From Lactiplantibacillus dongliensis (GTDB taxonomy: Bacteria > Bacillota > Bacilli > Lactobacillales > Lactobacillaceae), in assembly GCF_005405105.1 (NCBI RefSeq), contig NZ_BJDK01000008.1, positions 42,663-106,662 on the forward strand: DNA of 64,000 nucleotides, in the 5' to 3' direction. Both the position numbers and the translations under genes were made by a program. Within the stretch, counting starts at the first letter, position 1, and the number at the start of each line of letters is the position of its first letter. The notes under the pieces are model-generated. The model saw only the letters and a list, made by a program, of their open reading frames with translations. It was not told the origin of the DNA and made no database searches. Shown here one piece after another: positions 1-9,908 of the stretch.

Positions 1-361
1 TCTGATCAGCTTTCAACGTTCCCGCAGCTAACGCTAACGTTTCGTTGCTGACACCATTACCAATCGGCAAGTACAAGTCAATTGACGGAATCGCAATCGA
101 CCCAATCACGTGAATCGAACTTTTATTCATCCGGGCTTTAGCGACCGTTTGAAAATCCAACGACTTCACTTTCGAAAAATCAAAATTTCCTTTTTTCGTT
201 TGATTCTTTTTGACAGATTTAGCTGTCACGGTCGGCGCATATGAACTCACCAACCAACTTTTTATTTGTTCGTTAAAGATCAACGCTAGCGACAGCGCTA
301 TCAAAAGCACGAACACGATTCGCCCCAGCCATTTTAAACCGGGATGTTGTTTTGATTTCAT
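1..361 (-). CDS. srtA: Sortase A, class A transpeptidase (5' part, runs off left edge)
   Basis: Sortases cut surface proteins at an LPxTG-like motif and join them to peptidoglycan outside the membrane. Reading left from ATG at 361 gives 120 codons: a short basic start, one membrane anchor (about residues 11-29), a Lys-rich linker, then IGSIAIPSIDLYLPIGNG (residues 86-103), which matches the start of the sortase beta-barrel. The catalytic His, Cys and Arg lie beyond the edge and cannot be checked. GAAAGAG just upstream is the ribosome site. The likely substrate in this window is the 44394-48410 adhesin, which ends in LPQTNE. Class A is inferred from the N-terminal anchor and this opening strand. 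Confidence 0.88.
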   Translation of the reverse strand, partial: MKSKQHPGLKWLGRIVFVLLIALSLALIFNEQIKSWLVSSYAPTVTAKSVKKNQTKKGNFDFSKVKSLDFQTVAKARMNKSSIHVIGSIAIPSIDLYLPIGNGVSNETLALAAGTLKADQ

Positions 362-566
362 ACTCTTTCCCGCCTTCCATTAGACTAACCACTCAACCTA
401 AAGCGGTCTACGGTAAATATACCCTAATTTACGACAATAGAAAAGTCGCGAGTCCTGATTTCCCGTCCTCCAATCGGCTAAATAATTGTGATCATTGATA
501 AGCTTGCGATAACTACTTGCGGGACTAATCAGATTTAGCTTGCTGCTCTGATTGAAGCAGTTAGTT

Positions 567-617
567 AGCGGTAACTTGCGGCTAACTACCTTTGGCTACT
601 GGTAACCAATTACCGCT
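567..617. other. Imperfect hairpin in the srtA/baeRF intergenic gap
   Basis: The 420-bp gap at 362-781 holds no gene that I can support. AGCGGTAA (567-574) and TTACCGCT (610-617) form an 8-bp inverted repeat around a 35-nt loop. There is no U-run, so it is not an obvious terminator. The rest of the gap is AT-rich promoter-like DNA. Confidence 0.3.
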
Positions 618-718
618 TAAAGCTGCAGTAAACTTGCCAACCAACTAATTAAGCTAATCAAACACCAGATAATTAACCCAGGCAAATAATTATATTTTTC
701 TTATGAAGTTCATAATGC

Positions 719-748
719 TTGCGTAATTATATTACTTTCTGATATGCT
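719..748 (+). promoter_or_regulatory. Candidate sigma-A promoter for the baeRF gene
   Basis: TTGCGT (719-724), an 18-nt spacer and TATGCT (743-748) lie 33 bp before the start codon at 782. The -35 is imperfect. Confidence 0.45.
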
Positions 749-781
749 AGGATCAACAAATAAAGAAAGTAGGTTGGACCT

Positions 782-1918
782 ATGGATACTATGGTAAAAA
801 ATGATCTACAACACTTGATGCAACAACGCGATGCTGGACCATTCATCGCCATCTATCTGAATACTGATGCCGTCTTAAACGACTTGAACCGCCGCCGCTT
901 GCAACTCAAACAGCTGGTGGCTGACGCCCAGCAACAATTGGCCCAACGCTTTCCGAAAGCCAGTTTCCAGCCGTTCCAAGCTCAATTTGACCGGCTAGCA
1001 AATGACAACAGCTTTTGGCTACAACATACCGGCCCACAAACCGGTTTGATTGCGAATGCCGAAACTTGTCTGATTTTCGACTTACAAACGCCTACCGACA
1101 CTCAAGTTATCGTTAATAGTATGCCGGCGATCCGGCCCATCTTAGCCGATCGCCAGCAACAATTCGACTTTGACCTGTTGGCTTTAAATGAAGACTCAAT
1201 GGCACTGTACCAGCAACGCCATGGCGAACTGGTGGCCTTAGACTTGCCAATCGACGCGCCAACAACCTTAAAGGGAACTCTGGGAACTGAAAAACGTGGC
1301 GGTGACTTGAACTTTAATTCCAGTCCCGTGCATGGTGTGAACTACCATGGTCACAACGCTAAGGCTGAAGAACGCGCGGTGGATCAACGTAATTACTACT
1401 TACAAGTTGACCAGTACTTGCTAGCGGCTCACTCGCAAGCTTCGCAACGGCCGCTAATCTTAATGGGCTTGCCGCATAACCAAGCTGTCTTCCGCAAGTT
1501 GAGCAAGAACCCCTATCTTTCTCAGCACTTGATGATTGAACGGTCCCCTAACGGCCTGAGTCTAGCCGAGATTGCCGTCGCCACAACGCCCGTTCAGAAC
1601 CAGTGGCGCACTGGACTGACTGATATCTTATTGGATCGTTACGACCAAGCCCAGTCGCGACAACGGGCCTTAAACGATCCGTTCGATATGATCCGTCCCG
1701 CCCTGGATGGCCGGATTGATACCTTGATTGTAGCCGCTAACGCCCAAGTTGGTGGTACCATCAAGCCGGACGGTAGTGTCCAAACTGATCTACAACTACC
1801 AGACAACTTAATCGATGACTTAGTGGACGTTGTTATGAGTCGCCAAGGACAAGTCCGGATCATCCCAGCTGACCGGATGCCGATCGAGACGGCGGCCCTC
1901 GCCTTACTCCGCTACTAA
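782..1918 (+). CDS. baeRF-family (bacterial eRF1-like) protein
   Basis: 378 residues resembling the bacterial archaeo-eukaryotic release factor (baeRF) family, whose fold is related to eRF1/Pelota. A role in ribosome rescue is proposed for the family but not proven. Visible marks are a conserved start (DAGPFIAIYLNT, residues 17-28), a central Gly/His-rich segment NYHGHNAKAEER (187-198), and a C-terminal part with repeated LxPDNLIDDLVD-type acidic helices. The gene stands alone, on the opposite strand from both neighbours, with its own promoter-like sequence and a shared terminator. ATG at 782 or 791 could both be used; AGGTTGG at 771-777 favours the second slightly. Confidence 0.72.
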   Translation: MDTMVKNDLQHLMQQRDAGPFIAIYLNTDAVLNDLNRRRLQLKQLVADAQQQLAQRFPKASFQPFQAQFDRLANDNSFWLQHTGPQTGLIANAETCLIFDLQTPTDTQVIVNSMPAIRPILADRQQQFDFDLLALNEDSMALYQQRHGELVALDLPIDAPTTLKGTLGTEKRGGDLNFNSSPVHGVNYHGHNAKAEERAVDQRNYYLQVDQYLLAAHSQASQRPLILMGLPHNQAVFRKLSKNPYLSQHLMIERSPNGLSLAEIAVATTPVQNQWRTGLTDILLDRYDQAQSRQRALNDPFDMIRPALDGRIDTLIVAANAQVGGTIKPDGSVQTDLQLPDNLIDDLVDVVMSRQGQVRIIPADRMPIETAALALLRY

Positions 1919-1920
1919 AC

Positions 1921-1953
1921 AAAAAAAAACTGCCAATTGGCAGTTTTTTTGTT
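1921..1953. terminator. Bidirectional rho-independent terminator
   Basis: CTGCC-AATT-GGCAG stem flanked by A- and T-runs on both sides. It lies between the convergent baeRF and acetyltransferase genes and can serve both. Confidence 0.9.
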
Positions 1954-1969
1954 TTGACCATTCAAAAAT

Positions 1970-2608
1970 TCAATCCGTCAAATAAGCCTGACTAATAATC
2001 TTAAATGCCTCTTGGCTAGGTTGCCATTGTCGCTTCATTGGTGGCAAATGATCATCATATTCTTGAGCGGCGGCCACATCAATGTCCATTACCGAACTCA
2101 TGGTATAGTGCCACCTTTTTCCAGACAGAATACCAGGTACCAATTCTTTAACTAACATTGCCGCCGGAAACTTGCCATCTGGTAAACCCACCTGAAATTG
2201 GTGACAACTCTTAAAACCACGACCCACGTAATTATTCGGATCACCAAAGATCACAATTGCCGGATAGCCCAATGCCCGGACTTGCTTAAACGACGCGTTC
2301 AATAATTGCTTGCCATAACCTTGCCGCTGAAAAGCCGGTGCCACACTTAATGGTCCAAAAGTTACAATCGGTTTTACTTCACCCGTTGGCGTGGTTAACT
2401 GCGCCTTGGTATACATGACATTAGCAATGATTTGCCCATCTAGAACTAAGACATCATCCAATTCTCGAATAAAGTCGGGATGAGTTCGCATGGTGTGTAC
2501 CAAGTAATGTTCCACACAGCCGGGCATATACATGTTGTAAAAAGCCTGCCGGGTCAGTTGCTCAACCGCTGCGTAATCAGCTGGTCGTTCTGGTCGAATC
2601 GTTAACAT
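1970..2608 (-). CDS. GNAT-family N-acetyltransferase
   Basis: 212 residues of the GCN5-related acetyltransferase fold, which moves an acetyl group from acetyl-CoA to an amine; the substrate cannot be told. The acetyl-CoA loop is seen as VAPAFQRQGYGKQLL (about residues 91-105), after a central beta-strand ending TFGPLSV. The start RPERPADYAAVEQLTRQAF is typical of the YhbS-like branch. GGAGGG lies 7 nt before ATG at 2608. It is a single gene ending at the shared 1921-1953 terminator. Confidence 0.85.
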   Translation of the reverse strand: MLTIRPERPADYAAVEQLTRQAFYNMYMPGCVEHYLVHTMRTHPDFIRELDDVLVLDGQIIANVMYTKAQLTTPTGEVKPIVTFGPLSVAPAFQRQGYGKQLLNASFKQVRALGYPAIVIFGDPNNYVGRGFKSCHQFQVGLPDGKFPAAMLVKELVPGILSGKRWHYTMSSVMDIDVAAAQEYDDHLPPMKRQWQPSQEAFKIISQAYLTD

Positions 2609-2663
2609 AACATCCCTCCGTTATCTTTTTTAATAGTGTACCATTAAGCGCTTACTTTTAAAC

Positions 2664-2698
2664 GCAAAAAAAAAGCCAACCGACACTGCCGATTGACT
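2664..2698 (-). terminator. Terminator after rpmE2
   Basis: On the minus strand CAATCGGCAGTGTCGGTTG forms a stem with one G-U pair, followed by GC and nine T residues. It follows the rpmE2 stop by about 20 nt and probably ends a murA2-rho-rpmE2 transcript. Confidence 0.8.
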
Positions 2699-2717
2699 TG
2701 AATTGATATCAAATTGA

Positions 2718-2963
2718 TTATTTGAGACCGTATTTTTTGTTGAAACGATCGACCGCACCATCGGCTTTGGTAAACTTTTGCTTACCAGTGTAGAATGGAT
2801 GTGAATCTGACGTAACTTCAACACGGATCAATGGGTAGGTGTTACCATCTTCCCATTCAACAGTTTCAGCTGACATTGCAGTTGAACCAGAGATAAACTT
2901 GAAACCAGTCGTTGAATCTTGGAAAACAACGCTGTGGTAATCTGGATGGATTCCTTTTTGCAT
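2718..2963 (-). CDS. rpmE2: Ribosomal protein bL31, type B (zinc-free form)
   Basis: 81 residues, beginning [16 protein letters not shown] and ending [16 protein letters not shown], the standard bL31 ends. There is no CxxC pair, so this is the zinc-independent C-minus paralogue, longer than the ~66-residue zinc form. In bacteria with both forms the C-minus type usually replaces the zinc form in low zinc; no Zur box is seen here. AAAGGAG lies 9 nt before ATG at 2963. It follows rho in the same direction. Confidence 0.95.
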   Translation of the reverse strand: MQKGIHPDYHSVVFQDSTTGFKFISGSTAMSAETVEWEDGNTYPLIRVEVTSDSHPFYTGKQKFTKADGAVDRFNKKYGLK

Positions 2964-3080
2964 AATATTACGCTCCTTTGCCCTGAATCATTTGCTGAAA
3001 CAGAGATTATCATAGTTTTAATCAACGCTAAACATCTTATCATGAATCCTAGCTCAGCGTCAAGCCTCCCAGCCAGTCAA

Positions 3081-4373
3081 TTATCGCCGTGGTCGCCGGG
3101 TCGACTGCCCATTAAACTTCAAACCACTCAAGTCATGTAAAAAGGCTTGGTTGGTGTCACTGTGCTTTAAGAATTGTAACAACTGCTCCGTGTATTCCAA
3201 CGCATTGCCGGTCATTGAACGCCGAATCTGCCAGACTGGCTCTAACGCCGCTTGACTAAGCAATAATTCTTCTTTACGCGTGCTGGATTGTTTCAAATCT
3301 AACGCTGGGAAAACCCGACGTTCTGCTAATTCACGGGATAACTGTAGTTCAGAGTTCCCAGTCCCCTTAAATTCTTCATAAATCATATCGTCCATACGAC
3401 TACCGGTATCAACTAAGGTGGTCCCTAAAATCGTCAGACTACCGCCTTCTTCAATATTCCGCGCTGAACCGAAGAACCGTTTGGGCTTATAGAACGCCGT
3501 GGGATCCAGTCCACCAGATAACGTGCGCCCACTTGACGGCATCGTCAAGTTATAGGCCCGAGTTAACCGGGTAATCGAATCTAGTAGAATGACCACATCC
3601 TGCTTGTCTTCCACTAAGCGCCGGGCGCGTTCTAAGACTAATTCAGCGACGCGGACATGATTTTGCGGCTGTTGATCAAAGGTTGAGCTCACGACTTCCC
3701 CTTTGATCGACCGCTCTAGATCAGTCACTTCTTCTGGCCGTTCATCAATCAATAACATAATTAACTTAACGTCTGGATAATTCGTCATAATCCCATTGGC
3801 AATGTTTTTTAACAGTGTCGTTTTACCGGCTTTAGGCGGTGCGACAATCAAGCCCCGTTGGCCAAACCCAATCGGCACAAAAGTATCAATTAAGCGCGTC
3901 GATAACACCGACTTGGTTGTGGTTAAGGTCAATTGCTTTTCAGGATATAACGGCGTTAAGGCTGGAAAGTGGGGCCGTTGCTTAGCTTCATTGGGGTCTT
4001 TTCCATTAACGGTTCCGACTCGCATCAAGCCATAATACCGTTCATTAGGCTTCGGTGGCCGGGCTTGTCCTGCCACATAATCCCCATTCCGCAACCCAAA
4101 ACGATGAATCTGGGACTGCGAGATATAAATGTCTTCTTGGGAGGGACCATAATTAATGGGGCGCAAAAAGCCGTAGCCCTCTTGTCCAATAATTTCGAGA
4201 ACACCTTCCATTTGGACAAAGCCGCGCTTTTTATCTTGGGCACGCAGCACGGCTAGTGACAATTCTTTTTTATTCATTTGAGAATAGTATTGAATCTTAT
4301 AGTCGCGCGCATACGTATAAATTTCCTTGAGCGTCTTTTGCTCAAGATCGTGCATCGTTAAAATTTTATCCAT
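3081..4373 (-). CDS. rho: Transcription termination factor Rho
   Basis: 430-residue RNA-dependent ATPase hexamer that ends transcription at unstructured C-rich RNA. Seen in order: N-terminal Rho-N helices with [18 protein letters not shown], an RNA-binding cold-shock-like domain ([17 protein letters not shown]), Walker [17 protein letters not shown] (about residue 178 on), Walker [17 protein letters not shown], and the Q/R loops. Only a short insert separates Rho-N from the RNA-binding domain. A GTG at 4379 is in frame, but AAAGAG sits best for ATG at 4373. It lies downstream of murA2, separated only by a structured repeat with no terminator, so the two are probably co-transcribed. Confidence 0.97.
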   Translation of the reverse strand: MDKILTMHDLEQKTLKEIYTYARDYKIQYYSQMNKKELSLAVLRAQDKKRGFVQMEGVLEIIGQEGYGFLRPINYGPSQEDIYISQSQIHRFGLRNGDYVAGQARPPKPNERYYGLMRVGTVNGKDPNEAKQRPHFPALTPLYPEKQLTLTTTKSVLSTRLIDTFVPIGFGQRGLIVAPPKAGKTTLLKNIANGIMTNYPDVKLIMLLIDERPEEVTDLERSIKGEVVSSTFDQQPQNHVRVAELVLERARRLVEDKQDVVILLDSITRLTRAYNLTMPSSGRTLSGGLDPTAFYKPKRFFGSARNIEEGGSLTILGTTLVDTGSRMDDMIYEEFKGTGNSELQLSRELAERRVFPALDLKQSSTRKEELLLSQAALEPVWQIRRSMTGNALEYTEQLLQFLKHSDTNQAFLHDLSGLKFNGQSTRRPRR

Positions 4374-4405
4374 TATCACTGCTCTTTCTCAGCTGGTCGT
4401 CGTTT

Positions 4406-4523
4406 GCCGAAACGTGCTCGGTAAGCCTGGGGATTCCGCTTGCTACGCCAAATAACCATCCGGAAAAACACCGGATAATTATCTGGCTAGGCAATGCTCA
4501 TCCCCACCCGGCTTACCTCACAC
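4406..4523 (-). repeat. STOP-hairpin repeat copy 2 (murA2 3' end / rho 5' UTR)
   Basis: Minus-strand element beginning AGAGTGTGAGG and ending at GCCGAAACG. It has a 16-bp central hairpin with loop flanks CCGGTG..TTCCGG, conserved flanks GAGCATTGCCTAG and GCGTAGCAAGCGGA, and an outer stem GGTAAGCC paired with GGCTTACC. The last two murA2 codons and its TGA stop lie inside the element. It is closely related in layout, but not in stem sequence, to copies at 6059-6183 and 50630-50755. Confidence 0.8.
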
Positions 4524-5792
4524 TCTGATCTCGTCAGCGGCAATCTCTACATCCGCTCCCAGCGTATGCAACTTATCGATCACGCGGTCATAGCCACGTA
4601 AAATATTGTCGGCACGTGAAATCTCTGTGGTGCCACTAGCAATTAAGCCAGCAATCATTAAGGCCGCGCCAGAACGGATTTCGCCCGCTTCGACATGCGC
4701 CCCTTGTAGATGGGAAGAGTGTCCCACCACAATTAAATTATCTTGCACACGGATATCCGCGCCCATTTTGCGTAATTGTGCAATATGCTGCGTTCGTTGT
4801 GGGTAGATCGTATCAATCACGACGCTATTGCCGTTAGCCCGTAATAATAACGGCGTAATCGGTTGTTGCAAATCAGTTGCAAAACCAGGATACGTCATTG
4901 TTTTTACGCGCACTGGATTAAGGTCACTAACCCGCGGAACGTAAATACTGTCTTCGTTAATCTGTAACCCCACACCCATTTCGAGCATTTTGGCCGTAAA
5001 CGATTCCATATGTTCAGGAATGACATTCTTAAGTAAAATGCCATCACCAATGGCCGCTGCCAATGAGAGGTAGGTCCCAGTCTCAATGCGATCTGGAATA
5101 ATGGTGTGCGTGGCCCGTGCGCGTAGAGAATCGACGCCTTCGATCCGGATGACATCCGTCCCGGCGCCACGAATCTTCGCACCCATGTTGTTTAAGAAAG
5201 TCGCCACATCAATGATTTCAGGTTCTTTGGCGGCGTTTTCAATCGTGGTTGTGCCATGGGCTTTAACGGCGGCTAAAATAATATTAATCGTCGCCCCAAC
5301 CGACACCACGTCTAAGAATATACGGGCGCCATGTAACCCTTCAGTCCCAGTTGAAATAAAGACGGAGTCGTTTTTTTCGACGACATTCGCCCCGAGTGCT
5401 TTAAACCCTTTAATGTGTTGATCAATCGGCCGAGGACCAATATTGTCCCCGCCTGGAAAAGTGACGGTTGCCCGGTTAAAACGCCCGAGTAACGCGCCCA
5501 TGAAATAATAAGATGCACGCAGGCTTTTAATTGCGTGACTTGGTAATTCGGATTCTTCAATATGAGTTGGATCAATCGTTAATACATCGTTTTCAAAAGT
5601 GGAATGGACATTCATCGATTCCAAAATAATTTTTAAATTGTGAACGTCTAAGATGTGCGGAACCGTGTCAAATCGGACCGGAGTGTCTGCGAGAATCGCA
5701 GCAGGAATCAGTGCGACGGTACTATTTTTTGCGCCACCGATCGTCAATTCCCCAGAAAGTCGTTTTCCGCCATGGATAATCATTTTTTTCAT
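4518..5792 (-). CDS. murA2: UDP-N-acetylglucosamine 1-carboxyvinyltransferase, second form; Cys-to-Asp at catalytic loop
   Basis: First committed step of peptidoglycan synthesis: adds enolpyruvate from PEP to UDP-GlcNAc in the cytoplasm. 424 residues with the EPT two-domain fold: GGAKNSTVALIPAA near the start, RASYYFMGALLGR, and the active-site loop FPGGDNIGPRPIDQH (residues 112-126). The position that is Cys115 in E. coli is Asp116 here. This is known in naturally fosfomycin-resistant enzymes such as that of M. tuberculosis, and the E. coli C115D enzyme stays active. GAGGAAAG lies 7 nt before ATG at 5792. The stop codon lies in a repeat. Its position before rho and rpmE2 points to the murAB/murZ-type paralogue of Firmicutes. 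Confidence 0.95.
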   Translation of the reverse strand: MKKMIIHGGKRLSGELTIGGAKNSTVALIPAAILADTPVRFDTVPHILDVHNLKIILESMNVHSTFENDVLTIDPTHIEESELPSHAIKSLRASYYFMGALLGRFNRATVTFPGGDNIGPRPIDQHIKGFKALGANVVEKNDSVFISTGTEGLHGARIFLDVVSVGATINIILAAVKAHGTTTIENAAKEPEIIDVATFLNNMGAKIRGAGTDVIRIEGVDSLRARATHTIIPDRIETGTYLSLAAAIGDGILLKNVIPEHMESFTAKMLEMGVGLQINEDSIYVPRVSDLNPVRVKTMTYPGFATDLQQPITPLLLRANGNSVVIDTIYPQRTQHIAQLRKMGADIRVQDNLIVVGHSSHLQGAHVEAGEIRSGAALMIAGLIASGTTEISRADNILRGYDRVIDKLHTLGADVEIAADEIRV

Positions 5793-6001
5793 AACATAAC
5801 TTTCCTCGCTAAATAAGTGTCACACTGTACAATTACAATCAATAACCATAATAAAGAATGTCATCCAAAAAAACAACCAATATCAGGAAACTGTAATCTT
5901 TTATCACTAATAAAATACGAAAATTTAGTTATTTAACCGTTTTCATGATGAAAATTCTCAAATTGGTTAATTTTTGGTAACGGTGACTGGCTTTTTTAGC
6001 G

Positions 6002-6040
6002 CAAAAAAGCGTTAGGACTTTGGGAGCGTCCTAACGCTTT
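6002..6040 (-). terminator. Terminator of the pyrG transcript
   Basis: Minus strand AAAGCGTTAGGAC ... GTCCTAACGCTTT, a 13-bp perfect stem with T-run. It lies 140 nt after the pyrG stop, with a STOP-hairpin repeat in between. Between here and murA2 (5793-6001) I see only AT-rich leader DNA. Confidence 0.9.
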
Positions 6041-6058
6041 ATGTTTTGAATTGGTTTT

Positions 6059-6180
6059 GCTGAAACGTGTTCACTCGGACTGAAGGCTCCGCTTGCTACG
6101 CCAAGTCAACTAGCCGGAAGATCACCGGCTAATTGACTTGGCTAGGCAATGCTCACCTTCACCCGTCCTCGTTCACACTC

Positions 6181-6183
<3 letters not shown>
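6059..6183 (-). repeat. STOP-hairpin repeat copy 1 (pyrG 3' UTR)
   Basis: Begins on the minus strand with the pyrG stop codon (TAAGAGTGTGAACGAGGAC) and ends at CACGTTTCAGC. The central 17-bp stem CCAAGTCAATTAGCCGG pairs with CCGGCTAGTTGACTTGG. The outer stem joins TGAAGG to CCTTCA. The same conserved flanks as in copy 2 are present. It sits between stop codon and terminator, so it is transcribed as pyrG 3' UTR. Confidence 0.8.
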
Positions 6184-7824
<1,641 letters not shown>

Positions 7825-7832
7825 TTAGCTCT

Positions 7833-7868
7833 AAATAAAGAAAACTCCCTATTCAGTGAATAGGGAGC
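7833..7868 (-). promoter_or_regulatory. pyrG leader attenuator (CTP-sensing)
   Basis: Minus strand AGCTCCCTATTCACTGAATAGGGAGT followed by TTTCTTTATTT is a terminator inside the pyrG leader. Its 5' arm carries GCTCCC. In the B. subtilis pyrG mechanism, G residues added repeatedly at the 5' end when CTP is low pair with this C/U-rich arm and block the terminator. The matching GGGCTC start is at 7906-7911. Confidence 0.88.
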
Positions 7869-7905
7869 TTGATTTCGTTTGAATGTCTCCAGTATGACTA
7901 CCAGA

Positions 7906-7947
7906 GAGCCCAAATAAGATAATACAAGTTGATTCAACTTTCGTCAA
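7906..7947 (-). promoter_or_regulatory. pyrG promoter with GGGCTC initiation site
   Basis: Minus strand: TTGACG (7942-7947), 17-nt spacer, TATTAT (7919-7924), 7 nt, then GGGCTC starting at 7911. Spacing and start sequence are those required for reiterative G addition at low CTP in Firmicutes pyrG genes. Confidence 0.88.
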
Positions 7948-7962
7948 GTCAAATCAGTCAAC

Positions 7963-8574
7963 TTACTTTTGCTCTTCGTCGTCATCATCATCGAAGTCAT
8001 CATCATCGTCATCGTTTAATTCAGATAATTGGCCTTCGATGCCATCTGGTAAAGTTTCATCCGCGGCGTCGTCATCACTATCATCCACACCGGCAAGTTC
8101 GTCATACTTACTTGCACTGGAATCATCGTCATCGTCGCTTTCGGAATCGTCTTCATCTTCGTAATTGTCGTCGTCTTCGGGATCATCATCATCGTAATCA
8201 ATGACATCATCATCGTCGCCGGCGTCAGCCAAGAAGGCGTTAACCTTCTTACGCTTCTTGCGTTTTGGCCGATCATCGTCTTCATCATCATCGGTATGAA
8301 TCACAGCTTCATCAATGGATTCAAATGGGTACCATGCACGCAGGCCCCACATATTGTCACCGAGCGAAATGAAACTACCGTCAATATTTAGATCGGTATA
8401 AAATTGTGATAAACGCTCCCGAATTTCTTCGTCGCTTTTACCCAAATAAGATTGCACAGCGTTCGCCAAATCGGCAAACGCCATCGCGTCACCATGTTGT
8501 GACAAAATTGCATGCGCAACCTCGATTAAAGATAATTCGGACTTTTTCTGTCCATCAAATTGTTTTAGTTCCAA
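7963..8574 (-). CDS. rpoE: RNA polymerase delta subunit
   Basis: Gram-positive RNA polymerase accessory subunit that helps release RNA and recycle the enzyme. 203 residues: a folded HARE-HTH N-terminal domain (about residues 10-85, [22 protein letters not shown] then [17 protein letters not shown]), a basic patch RPKRKKRKK, and a disordered tail of almost pure Asp/Glu. The tail is coded by GAT/GAC runs that form low-complexity DNA. The start is TTG at 8574 with AAAGGA 11 nt upstream. It lies immediately upstream of pyrG, as in Bacillus. Confidence 0.97.
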   Translation of the reverse strand: MELKQFDGQKKSELSLIEVAHAILSQHGDAMAFADLANAVQSYLGKSDEEIRERLSQFYTDLNIDGSFISLGDNMWGLRAWYPFESIDEAVIHTDDDEDDDRPKRKKRKKVNAFLADAGDDDDVIDYDDDDPEDDDNYEDEDDSESDDDDDSSASKYDELAGVDDSDDDAADETLPDGIEGQLSELNDDDDDDFDDDDDEEQK

Positions 8575-8618
8575 ACTGGTGCACGTCCTTTCCGCAGTTT
8601 ACAGTTCATCATACCAAA

Positions 8619-9059
8619 TCAAGCCGTGAATTGCAATCGCAACTTGTAGTTACCAATTAGTTGTTCACCGGCATACAAGTCATAGTTGATATTGACTTCA
8701 CCAGAAAATGGGCGTTCACGTAACCGGACTTGTAGTAAAGGTGTGACTGTATCGACTGGCAGGATGCCCATTGGGGTCCGGTAGCGCGCTTGCACTCGCT
8801 TACCGTTGGAAAAGTGCAGCCGTAATCGATTTTCGGCACTGCGCGTCAACACGACATCGCCATTAGCAGCTAGCTTAATGGTAACCGGTATCGGCTGCTC
8901 CTGATCTTTACTTTCTTCCTTGTAACGTAAATAAAACGCATCACCCATCTGAACGAGCTGACCATCAACGTCTAACGCATAGTTAGCTGCATCGCCATCT
9001 TGTACCGCCTGCGTCTCAAGGTGGATTGCCACTGGGACGCCAGTTGTTAAATCATCCAT
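8619..9059 (-). CDS. DUF1934 beta-barrel protein (YwiB-like)
   Basis: 146 residues matching the DUF1934/YwiB family, a small calycin-like beta-barrel of unknown function usually found near rpoE or argS in Firmicutes. Visible marks: FYLRYKEE (metal-free barrel strand), LHFSNGKRVQARYRTPMG and a closing GEVNINYDLYAGEQLIGNYKLRLQF. The longer in-frame start at 9104 is unlikely, because GGAGG stands 8 nt before ATG at 9059. The stop is 44 nt from the rpoE start, so the two may be co-transcribed. Confidence 0.8.
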   Translation of the reverse strand: MDDLTTGVPVAIHLETQAVQDGDAANYALDVDGQLVQMGDAFYLRYKEESKDQEQPIPVTIKLAANGDVVLTRSAENRLRLHFSNGKRVQARYRTPMGILPVDTVTPLLQVRLRERPFSGEVNINYDLYAGEQLIGNYKLRLQFTA

Positions 9060-9428
9060 GAATTTTACCTCCAGAGTGTGTGACTGCCAACCCGATTGCC
9101 ACACACGATTAGTTTCCTAAGTGGTTTGTATCTGTTCATATAGTGGCTTTCAACTTATCGTTCCAATCGAACTGGACTTGATACCGCAACATAGCAGCTA
9201 CGTTTATGAACCCCAAAACGACTGAGTCATAATCATTCAAAATATGAGCCTTACAAACCACACGTCTTCTTATCTGACAATTCAGCCCTAAAAACACTAA
9301 CTTGCCATTAAAGATAACTCCTTAACAATTATAAGCTATCTGAACGGAAATGACTAAAAATCCACCCAAGTCAGGGAATTCCTCTGCGGACTAGTAAGGT
9401 TTCGAGTATAATTAATCAGGAACGGCCC

Positions 9429-9810
9429 GCTTGAGTTTAAATTGCCACTCTGGTTGGTCCAGAATCGGCTGGAACGTGGTGGCCGCGTTTTCGAGCCACA
9501 GAACGGTCTCGAAAGCCGGGCTTTATCTAAGCCGGAAAATCACCGACCAAGATAAATGACACCACTGAGCCAATTCTGGCCCGCCCGGCGTTAATCAGAA
9601 ATTACTGATTATTTAGTTCAACCAGTAAATTTAGCCGAGCGGTTGGTTGCTAAAATGCTCAGCCGTGTCGTTGGCCTTAGTGCGAGTGGTCTGCTCGGGC
9701 TTAGGCCAAGGTCAGTTTTGAAGACCTCATTTTTGGCTTCAAAATGGCCCATGGCGTTCCAGCGTTTTAGCAACCAACCAGCAGGCGGCAATTTTAACTA
9801 GCATCAAGCG
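9429..9810. mobile_element. PIR composite I: inverted pair of ~150-nt structured arms
   Basis: Left arm 9444-9590 (+): CCAGAATCGGCT pairs with AGCCAATTCTGG. Inner hairpins are TTTCGAG/CTCGAAA around GCCACAGAACGGTC, and TTTATCTAAGCCGG with a partly matching arm. Right arm 9634-9788 reads on the minus strand with a different outer stem (TTGCTAAAATGCT with its complement). The tips are GCTTGAGTTTAAA at 9429 (with a small gap against the consensus) and, inverted, GCTTGATGCTAGTTAAAA at 9793-9810. It has no ORF of its own. It fills the gap between the divergent DUF1934 and lipL genes; the rest of 9060-9908 shows no gene. Confidence 0.75.
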
Positions 9811-9908
9811 TAGAATCAGCACTTGCTGTTAACCACACAAGTGGCTTTGAATCAATCAACAACTGACATAACACGATTCTAATAACCAACTTAACGAGGT
9901 GAACGCGT

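Noticed and set aside
7975..8300. CAT/CGT-rich tandem DNA and opposite-strand His-rich frames
   Set aside because: This is the Asp/Glu tail of the RNA polymerase delta subunit; the opposite frames have no ribosome site.
9429..9810. PIR composites as two unrelated repeat families (A and B)
   Set aside because: At first left and right arms looked different. Reading the right arms on the minus strand shows the same plan (GCTGGAACG, GAAGCC...GGTCTTC, GGCTGAGC), so they are one family in inverted orientation.
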